DNA of 64,000 nt from an uncultured Selenomonadaceae bacterium (GCA_905234395.1 CAJOHG010000001.1:1-64000); one strand, 5' to 3'. Positions 37,566 to 46,686 are shown, numbered from the stretch's first letter. Translations and numbers: made by a program. Notes: a model not told the origin generated them from the letters alone.

Positions 37566-37587
37566 AATTTACAGTCTCCTTTCAAAT

Positions 37588-37675
37588 GAGCTTTAAGCTT
37601 TAAGCTTTGAGCTTTGAGCTTTGAGCTTTGAGTTTTTTTCCTTAAAGCTTACAGCTTACAGCTTAAAGCTTCTTT
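37588..37675 (-). repeat. Heptamer repeat element (AGCTTTR units), copy B
   Basis: AGCTTTA/AGCTTTG units, TTTTTTTCC, then TTAAAGCTTACAGC-type inverted units: the same order as at 25152-25248. It lies between prfC and rlmN and its right end reaches the last codons of rlmN. Confidence 0.85.
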
Positions 37676-38696
37676 TCGCGCGAAGTTGTCCGCAGGCGGC
37701 GTTGACATCTGCGCCCATCTCTTTTCGGACGGTTGCGGTTATGCCGTGCGTGTTCAGGAAGTGGAAAAATTTTTTTACGGCGTGATTCGTCGGCGGAACA
37801 AAATTTCTCTCGTCGACAGTATTAAACGGGATAAGATTGACGTTTGCAAGCTGCCCGCTCAAAATTTTTGCAAGCCGTCGAGCGTGTTCTTCAGTGTCGT
37901 TGACGCCGCCGAGCAAAATATATTCGTAAGTGACGCGTCGCCCGGTCGATTGAGCATAATCATCGCCCGCCGCCAGCAAACTTTTCAGCCCGAACGCGGA
38001 ATTTATCGGCATGAGTGCGGAGCGAAGTTTATCGTCGGGAGCGTGCAGAGAAATTGACAACGTGACGGGAATTTTTTCGTCGCGCAATTTTTTTATCGCC
38101 GGAACAACGCCGCACGTCGAGATTGTAATTTTTCGGTAGCTCATGCCGAGGCAATAATCTTCGTGCAAAAGGCGGAGCATTTTAATCAGCGCGTCGAAAT
38201 TCATCAACGGTTCGCCCGTGCCCATTATTACGACTGAATCGAGCTTTTGACCTTCGCCGCGCAGAAATTCTTCCGCAAAAAAAATTTCACCGAGCATTTC
38301 AGCCGCCGTCAAGTTGCGTTCAAGACCTTTGAGCGTCGACGCGCAGAATTTGCAGCCCATTTGACAACCGACTTGACTTGAAATGCAAACGCCGTTGCCG
38401 TAGTCGTGGCGCATGATGACAATTTCAATCGCCGCGCCGTCCGATAAGGCAAGCAAAAATTTTGTCGTCAAGCCGTCGTTGGAATCCAAACGTTTCAAAA
38501 TATCGGCAACCTTAATTTCGTAGCGCGCGCCGAGTTCCGAACGCAGAGCTTTGGGCAAATCGTTCATCGCGTCGAAATTTTTCACGCCGTGCTTGTAAAT
38601 GTGTGCGGCGATCTGTTTAGCGCGAAATTTCGGCAGCGGAGCAAGTTCCGTTTCCAATTCCGATAACGTCAGCCCGAACAAATTTTTCCTGTTCAA
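37656..38696 (-). CDS. rlmN: 23S rRNA/tRNA (adenine C2)-methyltransferase RlmN
   Basis: A 346-residue radical SAM enzyme that methylates A2503 of 23S rRNA and A37 of some tRNAs. The iron-sulfur cluster cysteines are C111, C115 and C118 (GCQMGCKFC), and C335 (NAACGQLR) is the mechanistic cysteine near the C-terminus. MGTGEPLMNFD and LISLHAPDD-like SISLHAPDD are also family blocks. The ATG at 38696 lies 20-30 nt from the divergent promoter of the second small-peptide locus. Confidence 0.96.
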   Translation of the reverse strand: MNRKNLFGLTLSELETELAPLPKFRAKQIAAHIYKHGVKNFDAMNDLPKALRSELGARYEIKVADILKRLDSNDGLTTKFLLALSDGAAIEIVIMRHDYGNGVCISSQVGCQMGCKFCASTLKGLERNLTAAEMLGEIFFAEEFLRGEGQKLDSVVIMGTGEPLMNFDALIKMLRLLHEDYCLGMSYRKITISTCGVVPAIKKLRDEKIPVTLSISLHAPDDKLRSALMPINSAFGLKSLLAAGDDYAQSTGRRVTYEYILLGGVNDTEEHARRLAKILSGQLANVNLIPFNTVDERNFVPPTNHAVKKFFHFLNTHGITATVRKEMGADVNAACGQLRAKRSFKL

Positions 38697-38717
38697 TGAA
38701 TCATCTCCCGTTAATTG

Positions 38718-38726
38718 TGATATAAT
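38718..38726 (+). promoter_or_regulatory. Extended -10 promoter of small-peptide locus 2
   Basis: TG-A-TATAAT, preceded by TG; it aligns with the GTGATAT.AT.A block of locus 1. Confidence 0.65.
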
Positions 38727-38742
38727 TACGCCGATGCTACGA

Positions 38743-38771
38743 CTCTCGTCAGGCAGAACACCGAACGAGAG
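38743..38771 (+). promoter_or_regulatory. RBS-abutting hairpin of small-peptide locus 2
   Basis: CTCTCGT (38743-38749) pairs with ACGAGAG (38765-38771), and the right arm joins the Shine-Dalgarno GGAGG (38771-38775). The same position at locus 1 has a different but complementary stem. Confidence 0.6.
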
Positions 38772-38783
38772 GAGGTGTTAGCA

Positions 38784-38894
38784 GTGTTAAGTATCTGGAC
38801 GATGCCGGCAGTGGGTGTGGTCTCGACCGCCGTTGGAACCGTTATCGGAACCGTCGCGGGCGTCTACATCTGCAAACGCTGGCTCAAAGCGTAG
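38784..38894 (+). CDS. Small hydrophobic membrane peptide, family copy 2
   Basis: A 36-residue peptide from GTG, with GGAGG 8 nt upstream. A single hydrophobic, Gly/Thr/Val-rich segment (AVGVVSTAVGTVIGTVAGVYI) is followed by the basic tail CKRWLKA. The pattern VGT..G..A..Y..K(K/R) is shared with the peptide at 13760. The promoter, leader hairpin and downstream hairpin are also shared, so the locus is a real unit rather than a chance frame. Type I toxin-like or membrane-stress peptide roles are possible but unproven. Confidence 0.65.
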   Translation: MLSIWTMPAVGVVSTAVGTVIGTVAGVYICKRWLKA

Positions 38895-38947
38895 CAGTCG
38901 TTATTAAACTTCTGCGTGCCCGCTAATCGAGCCCTATCGATTATGGC

Positions 38948-38998
38948 AAAACGAAACCCCCGTTCAAGTGCCCTAATCTTGCTCGGGGGTTTTCGTTT
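38948..38998 (+). terminator. 3' hairpin of small-peptide locus 2
   Basis: AAAACGAAACCCCCG pairs with CGGGGGTTTTCGTTT with one bulge. TATGGCAAAACGAAAC is shared with locus 1, but the C/G-rich part of the stem differs in both arms, keeping the pairing. The remaining gap to 39,079 shows nothing else. Confidence 0.65.
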
Positions 38999-39079
38999 GG
39001 TGTTACAGTGTTAAGTATCTCTTATGGATTTCTTAAGTAGCAACGACAATTTATCACACGTTCAAAAGTTTGTCAAACG

Positions 39080-40768
39080 TCACAGCTTGAATTGCGCGAC
39101 TTCGCCCTGCATGTCGTTGGCAAGTTCGGCAAGAGTTCTGCTCGCGTCGGCAACTTCCTGCATGGTAGCAGTTTGTTCTTGAGTAGCCGCGCTGATTGAG
39201 CCGGCATTCTCGTTCGACTGATTTGCAATTTTTCTGACGCGTGCGACTGCCGTCAAAATTTCTTCACTGCAGGAGTTTACGATTTTAATGTGTTCCATGC
39301 TCGCCAAAATATTATCGTTAAGCTTGTCAATTTCCGCCTCAATGCCGCGAAATGCCTCGCCTGTTTGAGCAACGGCTTGACGACCGTCTTTGACGTTGAG
39401 CGTGCTTTGTTCAATCGATTCGACTGCGGAGGCGGTGTCTTGTTGAATCGTCGTGATAAGTTTTGTGATGTTGTCCGCCGCAACGCCCGATTGTTCGGCA
39501 AGCTTGCGAACTTCTTCAGCGACCACTGCAAAGCCGCGACCGTGTTCACCGGCACGAGCTGCCTCAATCGCCGCATTTAACGCCAACAAATTCGTCTGTC
39601 CCGCAATGCCCGAAATCGTTTCGACAATCTGCCCGATCTCATCGGAACGCCTGCCGAGTTCGCCGACAATTCGCGCGGAAGAGTTGACTTGCTTAGCGAT
39701 ATTCTCCATCATCAAAATTGCGGCATCGACTTTGGATTGTCCGACAGTGGCATTGGCGGTACTTTCATGCGCAACTTTTTCCATATGCCCGGCACTTTCT
39801 CGCAAGCCGTCAATTTTCTCGCGCATACTCTGAATTCTGTCTTCAAGTAACTGAACCGTCGATTCTTGTTCGGCGGTGCCGTTAGTCAAAACTTCCATGT
39901 TGCGGGCGACCATGTTAATAGATTCGTTGGTCTGTTGAGTGCCGGCGGTTAATTCTTCACTTGACGCCGCGACACGTTCCGAACACTCCGCAATTTTCGT
40001 CAGCAGATTTTTGAGCCGATATTTCATGTCGTTGACGTTCTCCGCCAACATTCCAATTTCATCTTTTGAACGAATCGTTACGTCGTTGATTCGCAAATTG
40101 CCGCCGGAAATTTTTTTAACCGCGTCGACGACTTCATTAAGTCTACCGACCATTTTGCCGATGAAAAAATTTGACGCCAATGCGCACAAAATCACAATCA
40201 CCAAAATTGCCAGCGCAGTCGACGAAAGAATTAAACTTATCAACATGTCGTTCATTTCTTTAATGTTGACGCCGACGAAGAGCATTCCAATTGTTTTGCC
40301 CGCAACGTCTTTAATCGGTTGATAGGCGGCGTAATGATCTTCGCCCATTACCATAGCCTCGCCCAAAAAACTTTTCCCTTGAGTGATGACGTTATCAATG
40401 ACGGTTGCCGACGCTTTTGTTCCGACGGCTCGTTTGCCCGCCGAATCTTTTACGGTGGTTGCAACTCGTGTATCGCCGTTGAAAATTGTAACTTTACTGC
40501 CGCAGACTTTGCTGAGCGAATCGACAAGATCGTCCGCACCGTCCATTTGTTGAGTACCCTTAAAAAGCAGTCCGTCTTGCAAGTGCCAATCGCCGGCGCA
40601 ACGATACTTTAAAATTTCGGCAACGGAATTAACATCTGCCGAAGCCTTCATCTTCAGTGCGGTTGCAAAAACTTCGGCGGCACGAAAATAGCTGATAACT
40701 CCCATGAGTATGCAAACGATAACTATAATGGTATTGACCGCGAGCATTGCTTTGTTTTTTAAGCTCAT
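39080..40768 (-). CDS. Methyl-accepting chemotaxis protein with periplasmic Cache domain
   Basis: A 562-residue chemoreceptor. An N-terminal transmembrane helix (residues ~8-28), a periplasmic single-Cache-type sensor (~30-185, with DHYAAYQPIKDVAGKTIGMLFVG), a second helix (~190-212), a HAMP linker, and a cytoplasmic signalling domain follow. The signalling hairpin tip is EAARAGEHGRGFAVVAEEVRKLAEQS. It controls the CheA/CheW pathway, implying motility. The start is set at MSLKNK with GGAGG upstream; an in-frame TTG 18 nt earlier overlaps that site. The ligand is unknown. Confidence 0.93.
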   Translation of the reverse strand: MSLKNKAMLAVNTIIVIVCILMGVISYFRAAEVFATALKMKASADVNSVAEILKYRCAGDWHLQDGLLFKGTQQMDGADDLVDSLSKVCGSKVTIFNGDTRVATTVKDSAGKRAVGTKASATVIDNVITQGKSFLGEAMVMGEDHYAAYQPIKDVAGKTIGMLFVGVNIKEMNDMLISLILSSTALAILVIVILCALASNFFIGKMVGRLNEVVDAVKKISGGNLRINDVTIRSKDEIGMLAENVNDMKYRLKNLLTKIAECSERVAASSEELTAGTQQTNESINMVARNMEVLTNGTAEQESTVQLLEDRIQSMREKIDGLRESAGHMEKVAHESTANATVGQSKVDAAILMMENIAKQVNSSARIVGELGRRSDEIGQIVETISGIAGQTNLLALNAAIEAARAGEHGRGFAVVAEEVRKLAEQSGVAADNITKLITTIQQDTASAVESIEQSTLNVKDGRQAVAQTGEAFRGIEAEIDKLNDNILASMEHIKIVNSCSEEILTAVARVRKIANQSNENAGSISAATQEQTATMQEVADASRTLAELANDMQGEVAQFKL

Positions 40769-40800
40769 TTGGAGAATTCCTCCCAAGAAAATTTTGCCGT

Positions 40801-40830
40801 ATTATATCATGCATTTAACCTACGTAACAA
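40801..40830 (-). promoter_or_regulatory. Promoter of the chemoreceptor gene
   Basis: Minus strand: TTGTTA (40830-40825), 18 bp, TATAAT (40806-40801), with the TG-A extension of the -10. Confidence 0.6.
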
Positions 40831-40876
40831 TAAAAAAATCGGCGACCTTCAAGCCGCCGTTCGATTGAAAAATTTT

Positions 40877-41377
40877 TCAGCCTCTGAAGTGCTGAACCCA
40901 ATAGTGTTTGAATCGCGAGTTCGGTTGAAAATAATAGACGACGCCGAGTTCGGTAAAGTTCTTGTTCAAAATGTTGTCGCGATGTGTTTTGGAATCCATC
41001 CACGCTTGAACGACCTGTTGCGGAGAAGTTTGTCCGCCCGCCAAATTTTCGCCGAGAATGTGTCCGCGTTGTGGCATTGCCGTAAAACATGTGGAACCAT
41101 TGGGACGCGTGTGTGAAAATTTTTGCGGCAGTTCCGTCGCTCGAACGAATGCACTTGCCGCCAAATCATTTGCGAATCGCAACGGAGCCGCGCCGACTTT
41201 TTCACGCTCAACATTGACCAAACGTAAAACTTCATAAGGAAAATTTCGAACGTCGACTTGCTGATTTGAACGTGCCGAATTTTTTATCGTGATTAGCTGA
41301 TTTGCCGCCGACGCGCTTACAAAACTCAATGCCGCGATTAGAAACGTCGTCGCGACTGCAAAGAAAAATTTTTTCAT
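40877..41377 (-). CDS. Secreted CAP (SCP/PR1-like) domain protein
   Basis: A 166-residue exported protein: signal peptide MKKFFFAVATTFLIAALSFVSASA (cleavage near 24), then a CAP domain of the bacterial YkwD type. Landmarks are LRLVNVEREKVGAAPLRFANDLAASAFVRATEL, SHTRPNGSTCF (the conserved His), GENLAGG and WMDSKTHRDNILN, then HYWVQHF. The second His of the CAP site is in KTHRDN. Functions of bacterial CAP proteins are poorly known. It has its own RBS and precedes the chemoreceptor by 108 nt on the same strand. Confidence 0.93.
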   Translation of the reverse strand: MKKFFFAVATTFLIAALSFVSASAANQLITIKNSARSNQQVDVRNFPYEVLRLVNVEREKVGAAPLRFANDLAASAFVRATELPQKFSHTRPNGSTCFTAMPQRGHILGENLAGGQTSPQQVVQAWMDSKTHRDNILNKNFTELGVVYYFQPNSRFKHYWVQHFRG

Positions 41378-41508
41378 CGTAAATCACCTCGCCGCCAGTT
41401 TAATCGTTTATAATTAATCGCGCCTTAACGTTGCGGAAATTCTATTTCAACGCGCCGGGACTTGCAAGAATCGTTGCAGGAAAATTTTTCAGAATATCCT
41501 TAAAAATC

Positions 41509-41538
41509 TTGTCGTGGCGGCGCAAGGTGTGTTATAAT
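41509..41538 (+). promoter_or_regulatory. Promoter of the TAXI binding-protein gene
   Basis: TTGTCG (41509-41514), 18 bp, TATAAT (41533-41538), 48 nt before the ATG. Confidence 0.65.
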
Positions 41539-41585
41539 TCGACAGCAGAATTTGTATCCACACTTTTTGAGAGGAGTGTTTAATC

Positions 41586-42551
41586 ATGAGGTTGCCCAAG
41601 TTTTTCACAAGGGTAATGACCGTCATTTGCGCAGTGGCATTGGCGGTCGCAGCAGCCGGTTGCGGCGGTGGTGCCAACGGCGAAAAAGAACAATTCATCA
41701 ACATCGCCACGGGCGGCACGGCGGGCACTTATTATCCCATCGGCGGAGCCATCGCTGAAGTTCTCAACAAGAACGGCATGAACGCCAGCGCACAATCAAC
41801 AGGCGCGTCCGTCGCCAACATCAACATGCTCAAAGACAAACAAGTCGAGCTTGCAATCGTTCAGAACGACATAACTTATTACGCTGTCAACGGGCTTGAA
41901 ATGTTCAAGGAAACCGGCAAGGTTGAAAATCTTTTCGGTATCGCCTCGCTCTATCCCGAAACGTGCCAATTTGTTGTCCGCGAAGACTCCGGCATTAAAA
42001 CCATTGCCGATTTGAAAGGCAAACGCGTTGCTGTCGGCGCGGCAGGTTCCGGTGCAGAAGCCAATGCCCGTCAAATTCTTGAAGCTTATGGTCTCACTTA
42101 TGACGACGTTGACGAGCAATTCTTGTCCTTTGCCGAAGGTGCTTACGCGCTCAAAGACAAAACCGTTGATGCGGCATTCGTGACGGCAGGTTATCCTACC
42201 GCTTCCGTGCAAGACGTTGCCTCGCAGAACAAGATTCGCCTCCTGCCCGTCGGCGACGATCAAATCAAAGTTCTCTCCGAAAAATATCCTTTCTACACCA
42301 AAACGACCGTTCCCGCCGGCACTTACCAGGGCTTTGACGAGGAAGTTCAAACCGTCAGCGTTATGGCTATTCTCGTTGTCAACGACAAAATCGACGCGGC
42401 TCTCGGCGAAAAACTCACCAAAGCCATTTTCGACAACGTAGACAAGATTGCGGCGGCTCATGCGGCAGGCAAGAACATCAAAAAGGAAAATGCTCTTGAA
42501 GCGATGGACTTCATCAAGATGAACGAAGGCGCGTCCAAAGCTCTCAAGTAA
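41586..42551 (+). CDS. TAXI-family TRAP transporter solute-binding lipoprotein
   Basis: A 321-residue binding protein with a lipoprotein signal (lipobox AAGC, lipidated Cys near residue 27) and the TAXI fold: FINIATGGTAGTYYPIGGAIAE, then LKDKQVELAIVQNDI and IKTIADLKGKRVAVGAAGSGAEANAR. TAXI proteins deliver carboxylates such as glutamate or 2-oxoglutarate to a fused TRAP permease. No permease gene follows, so it must pair with one elsewhere. GAGAGGAG precedes the ATG. The substrate is not readable. Confidence 0.93.
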   Translation: MRLPKFFTRVMTVICAVALAVAAAGCGGGANGEKEQFINIATGGTAGTYYPIGGAIAEVLNKNGMNASAQSTGASVANINMLKDKQVELAIVQNDITYYAVNGLEMFKETGKVENLFGIASLYPETCQFVVREDSGIKTIADLKGKRVAVGAAGSGAEANARQILEAYGLTYDDVDEQFLSFAEGAYALKDKTVDAAFVTAGYPTASVQDVASQNKIRLLPVGDDQIKVLSEKYPFYTKTTVPAGTYQGFDEEVQTVSVMAILVVNDKIDAALGEKLTKAIFDNVDKIAAAHAAGKNIKKENALEAMDFIKMNEGASKALK

Positions 42552-42640
42552 AATCTTGTTGCAAAAAATTTTCGAGTAAATAACAGGCGCGTCGTCTTAA
42601 GCGGCGCGTCAATTTTTGTTGTAAATAAGGAGTGAGCAAC

Positions 42641-43417
42641 GTGAAACAGTTTATCGTCGACGCATTCACGGATAAAATTTTCGGCGGCAATCCTGCGGCG
42701 GTTTGCATTGTCGATAAATTCCCGCGCGAAGAGATCATGCTCAACATCGCCCGCGAAAACAATTTGTCGGAGACGGCTTTTGCAATGCGCGACGGAGAAA
42801 TTTTCCGATTGAGATGGTTCACGCCCGCCGCCGAAATAAATCTTTGCGGACACGCCACGCTCGCAACTGCCTTTGTGATTTTGACGCAATACGAAAAAAA
42901 TTTGCCCGTCGTGACGTTCGAGACGTTGAGCGGCAAGTTGACCGTCAAGCGCAAGGATAATTTGTTCGAGATGGATTTTCCCGCGTATGTCCCGAAAAAA
43001 ATTCCCGTCACTGCCGAAATGTGCGACGCCCTTCAAGCTGAAGTGTCGGAGGCTTATCTTGACCGCGACTTGCTGATGATTTTGGATTGCGCCGCGACCG
43101 TCGAGAGACTTCAGCCGAATTTGGACAAGCTTGCCGCGTTGGACGGACTGATTCAAGCCGTGACTGCTCCCGATAAAAATTTTGACTGCACAAGCCGTGT
43201 CTTTGCGCCGAAATTGAAAATTCCCGAAGATCCCGTTACCGGCTCAACGCACTGCTTAATCGCGCCCTATTGGACGGAGCGGCTCGGCATAAAAAAAATT
43301 TCTGCGCGGCAAGCGTCGACTCGCGGCGGAATTTTGTATTGCGAAGTTTCGGGCAATCGTGTTAAAATTTCGGGCAACGCGGTTTTATTTTCCGTTGCCG
43401 AACTCGTGGATTTATAA
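42641..43417 (+). CDS. PhzF-family isomerase-like protein
   Basis: A 258-residue PhzF-fold protein made of two diaminopimelate-epimerase-like halves. The N-terminal VDAFTDKIFGGNPAAVCI and the glutamate in NNLSETAFAM (catalytic Glu of PhzF) are intact, as are LCGHATLATAFVI and EDPVTGSTHCLIAPYW. The reaction in most bacteria is unknown; the phenazine role is confined to dedicated clusters, absent here. GTG at 42641 is preferred because AAGGAG lies 8 nt upstream; the earlier in-frame GTG overlaps the RBS. Confidence 0.9.
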   Translation: MKQFIVDAFTDKIFGGNPAAVCIVDKFPREEIMLNIARENNLSETAFAMRDGEIFRLRWFTPAAEINLCGHATLATAFVILTQYEKNLPVVTFETLSGKLTVKRKDNLFEMDFPAYVPKKIPVTAEMCDALQAEVSEAYLDRDLLMILDCAATVERLQPNLDKLAALDGLIQAVTAPDKNFDCTSRVFAPKLKIPEDPVTGSTHCLIAPYWTERLGIKKISARQASTRGGILYCEVSGNRVKISGNAVLFSVAELVDL

Positions 43418-43435
43418 TTTGTAGGAGGACTTTTT

Positions 43436-44569
43436 ATGGATGTGTCAAAAATTTCCGTGCTCATTCCGCTGTACAATCGCAAGCATTATATCGCACAGTG
43501 CATTGACAGCGTATTGAATCAAACGTTCAAAGATTGGGAGCTTATCATTCGAGACGACGGCTCAACCGACGGTTCCCCCGAATTCGTCGAGGAAAATTAC
43601 GCCGATGAAATTTCTTCGGGCAAAATCAAACTCCGTCGCAATGAGAAAAATATCGGCGAATTTCCTACCGAAAACATATTGATTGAAGAGGCAACGGGCA
43701 AATATATAATGATTCTGCACAATGACGACGCATATCTGTCGCACGCATTGGAGCACATGTACACCGTTGCCGAGGAATATAATGCCGACGTCGTGCACAG
43801 TTCAATGCGCATTGGTACCGCTCCCGACGGCATCATTGAGACCGGAATTGATTTGAACATTGCTCACGACAGAATGTTGAAACGCACTTATAACGGCTCT
43901 TCTTTGGACAAAATCGTACTCGTGCCCGACGACCCTGCGATACGTTTCAACGAATGGAACGAGGGCGGCATTTTTATCGACACACAATACAATATCTTCA
44001 GCAGGAAGTTTCTAATGGAAAGTGGTTTGCGTTTTGAAATTTTCGGCGAAAGGTTCAGTGACAACAGAATCTTTGCATTAAAGTGGATCATGAAAGCTCC
44101 TGTCATAGTCAAAACACTTGAGCCTTTTTACATTCATCGCAATGCCTACGACTCACAATCCCGTGAAAAATATTCTCTCGAAGACATTGCGGAATTTATC
44201 TCCGCTTTTGTTGAACTTTCATATCATCTTGACGAATATTTTGCTTCAGAAGAATTCTTCCGCGACAACAAAGAAGCTCAGTATCTTACGCGAGTTCATT
44301 TGTTTTCTGTTCTCGATCGATTTTGGCTTCACAAGCGCGGCATTTATAAAACGGGCGTCACATTCGATTTGAATGACGCTGTGGAAGCAGTCTTTAGAAA
44401 ATATTTTGGCGGAGGTGCCGCATATGTGACGTTCCTCTTCCATTGGGCTCATTGTATGATGGCAGAGCGTCCTCTTGGAAGAATAGTATCCCCCCCCCCA
44501 AGTCAACTCCCAGACCAAATCAATAGACTTTATAGAGCTGTTCGATATCAAGATGCCTTGACTGCGTAA
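43436..44569 (+). CDS. Family 2 glycosyltransferase with poly-C tract near its C-terminus
   Basis: A 377-residue GT2 enzyme: ISVLIPLYNRKHYIAQCIDSVLNQT, DDGSTDGS and the DxD-like LHNDDAYLS. After residue ~350 the gene contains ten C (44490-44499) encoding SPPPS, followed by 21 codons ending DALTA. Nine C would give a different tail of about 20 residues and eleven C a shorter one, so tract slippage would change only the last ~25 residues. AGGAGG lies before the ATG. purB starts 18 nt downstream. It is a different subfamily from the triplet at 18-21 kb. Confidence 0.85.
   Translation: MDVSKISVLIPLYNRKHYIAQCIDSVLNQTFKDWELIIRDDGSTDGSPEFVEENYADEISSGKIKLRRNEKNIGEFPTENILIEEATGKYIMILHNDDAYLSHALEHMYTVAEEYNADVVHSSMRIGTAPDGIIETGIDLNIAHDRMLKRTYNGSSLDKIVLVPDDPAIRFNEWNEGGIFIDTQYNIFSRKFLMESGLRFEIFGERFSDNRIFALKWIMKAPVIVKTLEPFYIHRNAYDSQSREKYSLEDIAEFISAFVELSYHLDEYFASEEFFRDNKEAQYLTRVHLFSVLDRFWLHKRGIYKTGVTFDLNDAVEAVFRKYFGGGAAYVTFLFHWAHCMMAERPLGRIVSPPPSQLPDQINRLYRAVRYQDALTA
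44490..44499 (+). repeat. Poly-C tract (10 C) in a glycosyltransferase gene
   Basis: Ten consecutive C in the codons for SPPP. It is one of three G/C homopolymers of ten or more bases in the window, all inside surface-related genes. Confidence 0.9.
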
Positions 44570-44587
44570 ATTAAGGAGGCTTGTTTA

Positions 44588-45880
44588 ATGATTGAACGAT
44601 ATACTTTGCCCGAAATGGGAAAGCTTTGGTCGATTGAGAACGAATGGCAGACGATTCTTGATGTGGAACTTGCCGCGTGCGATGCGATGGCTGAACTCGG
44701 AGAAATTCCCGTTGACGCCGCGCAGAACATTCGCGCCAAAGCCAATTTCAACTTGGAACGCATTCACGAGATCGAAGCCGTCACGCACCACGACATCATT
44801 GCCTTTTTGACGTGCGTCGGCGAATACGTCGGCGAAGATTCAAAATACATTCACAAGGGCTTGACTTCCAGCGACGTTAAAGACACGGCAATTTGCTTGA
44901 TGATGAAACGTTCCGCCGAAATTATTCTTGACGACTTGAAAAAGTTCCGCGAAGTTTTACGCCGCCGCGCAGTCGAATTCAAACACACGGTTTGCATTGG
45001 CAGAACTCACGGCATACACGCGGAGCCGATGACTTTCGGGCTTAAACTGTTGCTTTGGAGCGCGGAAATTGAACGTGACATTGAACGCGTTGAACATGCG
45101 AAAAAAATTGTCGGCGTCGGAAAATTGAGCGGAGCAGTCGGCACGTATTCAAACATTGACCCGCGCATTGAGGAGCTTGTCTGTCAAAAACTCGACTTGA
45201 CGCCCGTAAGACTTGCAACGCAGGTCATTCAACGCGATCGCCACGCCGAATACATGACAACGCTTGCGATTGTGGCGAGCACGTTGGAAAAAATCGCAAC
45301 GGAGATTCGCAACCTTCAACGCACCGACATTCGCGAGGCTGAAGAATATTTTTCGCCCGGTCAAAAAGGCTCGTCAGCAATGCCGCACAAACGCAACCCG
45401 ATAAATTGTGAACGCGTCGCGGGTATGGCAAGACTTGTTCGCGGAAATGCCGTCGCCGCAATGGAAGACATCACACTCTGGCACGAACGCGACATCAGTC
45501 ACAGTTCAGTTGAACGCGTCATTTTGCCCGACTCGACGATTAACGTTGACTACTGCACGCGCAAAATCACAAACATCGTCGACAAATTGCTTGTTTATCC
45601 CGACGCAATGTTGCATAATATGAATCGCACCGGCGGTTTGATTTACAGTCAACGGCTCATGCTTGAGATTGTCGGCAAAGGAGTTTTGCGCGAGGACGCT
45701 TATAAATGGGTGCAACGCAATGCAATGAAACGTTGGCTTGACGGCGAGGACTTTCAATCGAACGTCGCCAACGATCCTGACATCACGAAATATCTAAGCG
45801 CGGAGGAAATTTCGGCGTGTTTTGATTACAAATTTTTCCTGCGCAACGTCGATATGATTTTTGAACGTTTCGGACTTTAG
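44588..45880 (+). CDS. purB: Adenylosuccinate lyase
   Basis: A 430-residue fumarase/aspartase-superfamily lyase that splits SAICAR and adenylosuccinate, releasing fumarate, in purine synthesis. The signature [14 protein letters not shown] (catalytic Ser loop) lies near residue 262, and [13 protein letters not shown] and [10 protein letters not shown] (general acid His region) are present. AAGGAGG precedes the ATG. purC follows after 11 nt, forming a tight purB-purC unit. Confidence 0.97.
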   Translation: MIERYTLPEMGKLWSIENEWQTILDVELAACDAMAELGEIPVDAAQNIRAKANFNLERIHEIEAVTHHDIIAFLTCVGEYVGEDSKYIHKGLTSSDVKDTAICLMMKRSAEIILDDLKKFREVLRRRAVEFKHTVCIGRTHGIHAEPMTFGLKLLLWSAEIERDIERVEHAKKIVGVGKLSGAVGTYSNIDPRIEELVCQKLDLTPVRLATQVIQRDRHAEYMTTLAIVASTLEKIATEIRNLQRTDIREAEEYFSPGQKGSSAMPHKRNPINCERVAGMARLVRGNAVAAMEDITLWHERDISHSSVERVILPDSTINVDYCTRKITNIVDKLLVYPDAMLHNMNRTGGLIYSQRLMLEIVGKGVLREDAYKWVQRNAMKRWLDGEDFQSNVANDPDITKYLSAEEISACFDYKFFLRNVDMIFERFGL

Positions 45881-45891
45881 GAGGTCACAAC

Positions 45892-46599
45892 ATGGTTAAA
45901 GGCAACATGCTTTACGAGGGCAAGGCGAAAATCGTTTACGAGACCGATAATCCCGATGAGTTGCTCGTTTACTTCAAAGACGATGCCACTGCCGGCAACG
46001 GTGCCAAAAAAGGCATTATCGACGGCAAGGGCGTCATCAACAACAAAATCAGCGCGTATTTTTTCAAACAGCTCAAGGCTCGCGGAATTAAAAGCCACTT
46101 CGTCGACACGATCGGTCCGCGCGAAATGGTTGTTAAACGTCTCGACATGATTAAGCTTGAAATTATCGTTCGCAACGTCGTGGCGGGCAGTCTCGTCAAA
46201 CGTTTGGGCTTGCCGGAAGCTACGCCGCTCACCTCTCCGATAATCGAATACGACTACAAGAGCGACGAACTCGGCGACCCGATGCTCAATCGTTGGCACA
46301 TCATGGCGTTGAAGTTGGCGACGATTGACGAAATGAATCAAATTGAACATTTGTCGCTGTCGATTAACGCTGTCCTGCGCGAATTGCTCAAAGCCAAGAA
46401 CGTCGATTTGATTGACTTCAAATTGGAATTCGGACGCGACAAAGACGGCACGATTCTCCTTGCCGATGAAATTTCTCCCGACAACTGCCGCTTCTGGGAT
46501 GCCGACACTCACGAGAAATTGGACAAGGATCGTTTCCGTCAAGACCTCGGCGGCGTCGAAGAGGCTTATCAAGAAATGTTAAACCGTTTGACTTTGTAA
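45892..46599 (+). CDS. purC: SAICAR synthase
   Basis: A 235-residue phosphoribosylaminoimidazole-succinocarboxamide synthase that joins CAIR and aspartate with ATP. It shows [25 protein letters not shown], the signature [17 protein letters not shown] and [31 protein letters not shown] lies 8 nt before the ATG. The expected purine neighbour purM is 3.6 kb downstream, separated by four sugar genes. Confidence 0.97.
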   Translation: MVKGNMLYEGKAKIVYETDNPDELLVYFKDDATAGNGAKKGIIDGKGVINNKISAYFFKQLKARGIKSHFVDTIGPREMVVKRLDMIKLEIIVRNVVAGSLVKRLGLPEATPLTSPIIEYDYKSDELGDPMLNRWHIMALKLATIDEMNQIEHLSLSINAVLRELLKAKNVDLIDFKLEFGRDKDGTILLADEISPDNCRFWDADTHEKLDKDRFRQDLGGVEEAYQEMLNRLTL

Positions 46600-46686
46600 G
46601 GCACATCATAGCGAAAAATTTTCGGGCGGCTCGCGGTCGGCTGACACGTCGGCTGCTTGTCGCCAAATTTTTTGGGCGGTGATCGT

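Noticed and set aside
42565-42622. Possible terminator after the TAXI gene (two GGCGCGTC blocks)
   Set aside because: The two blocks are direct, not inverted, repeats and cannot form a stem.
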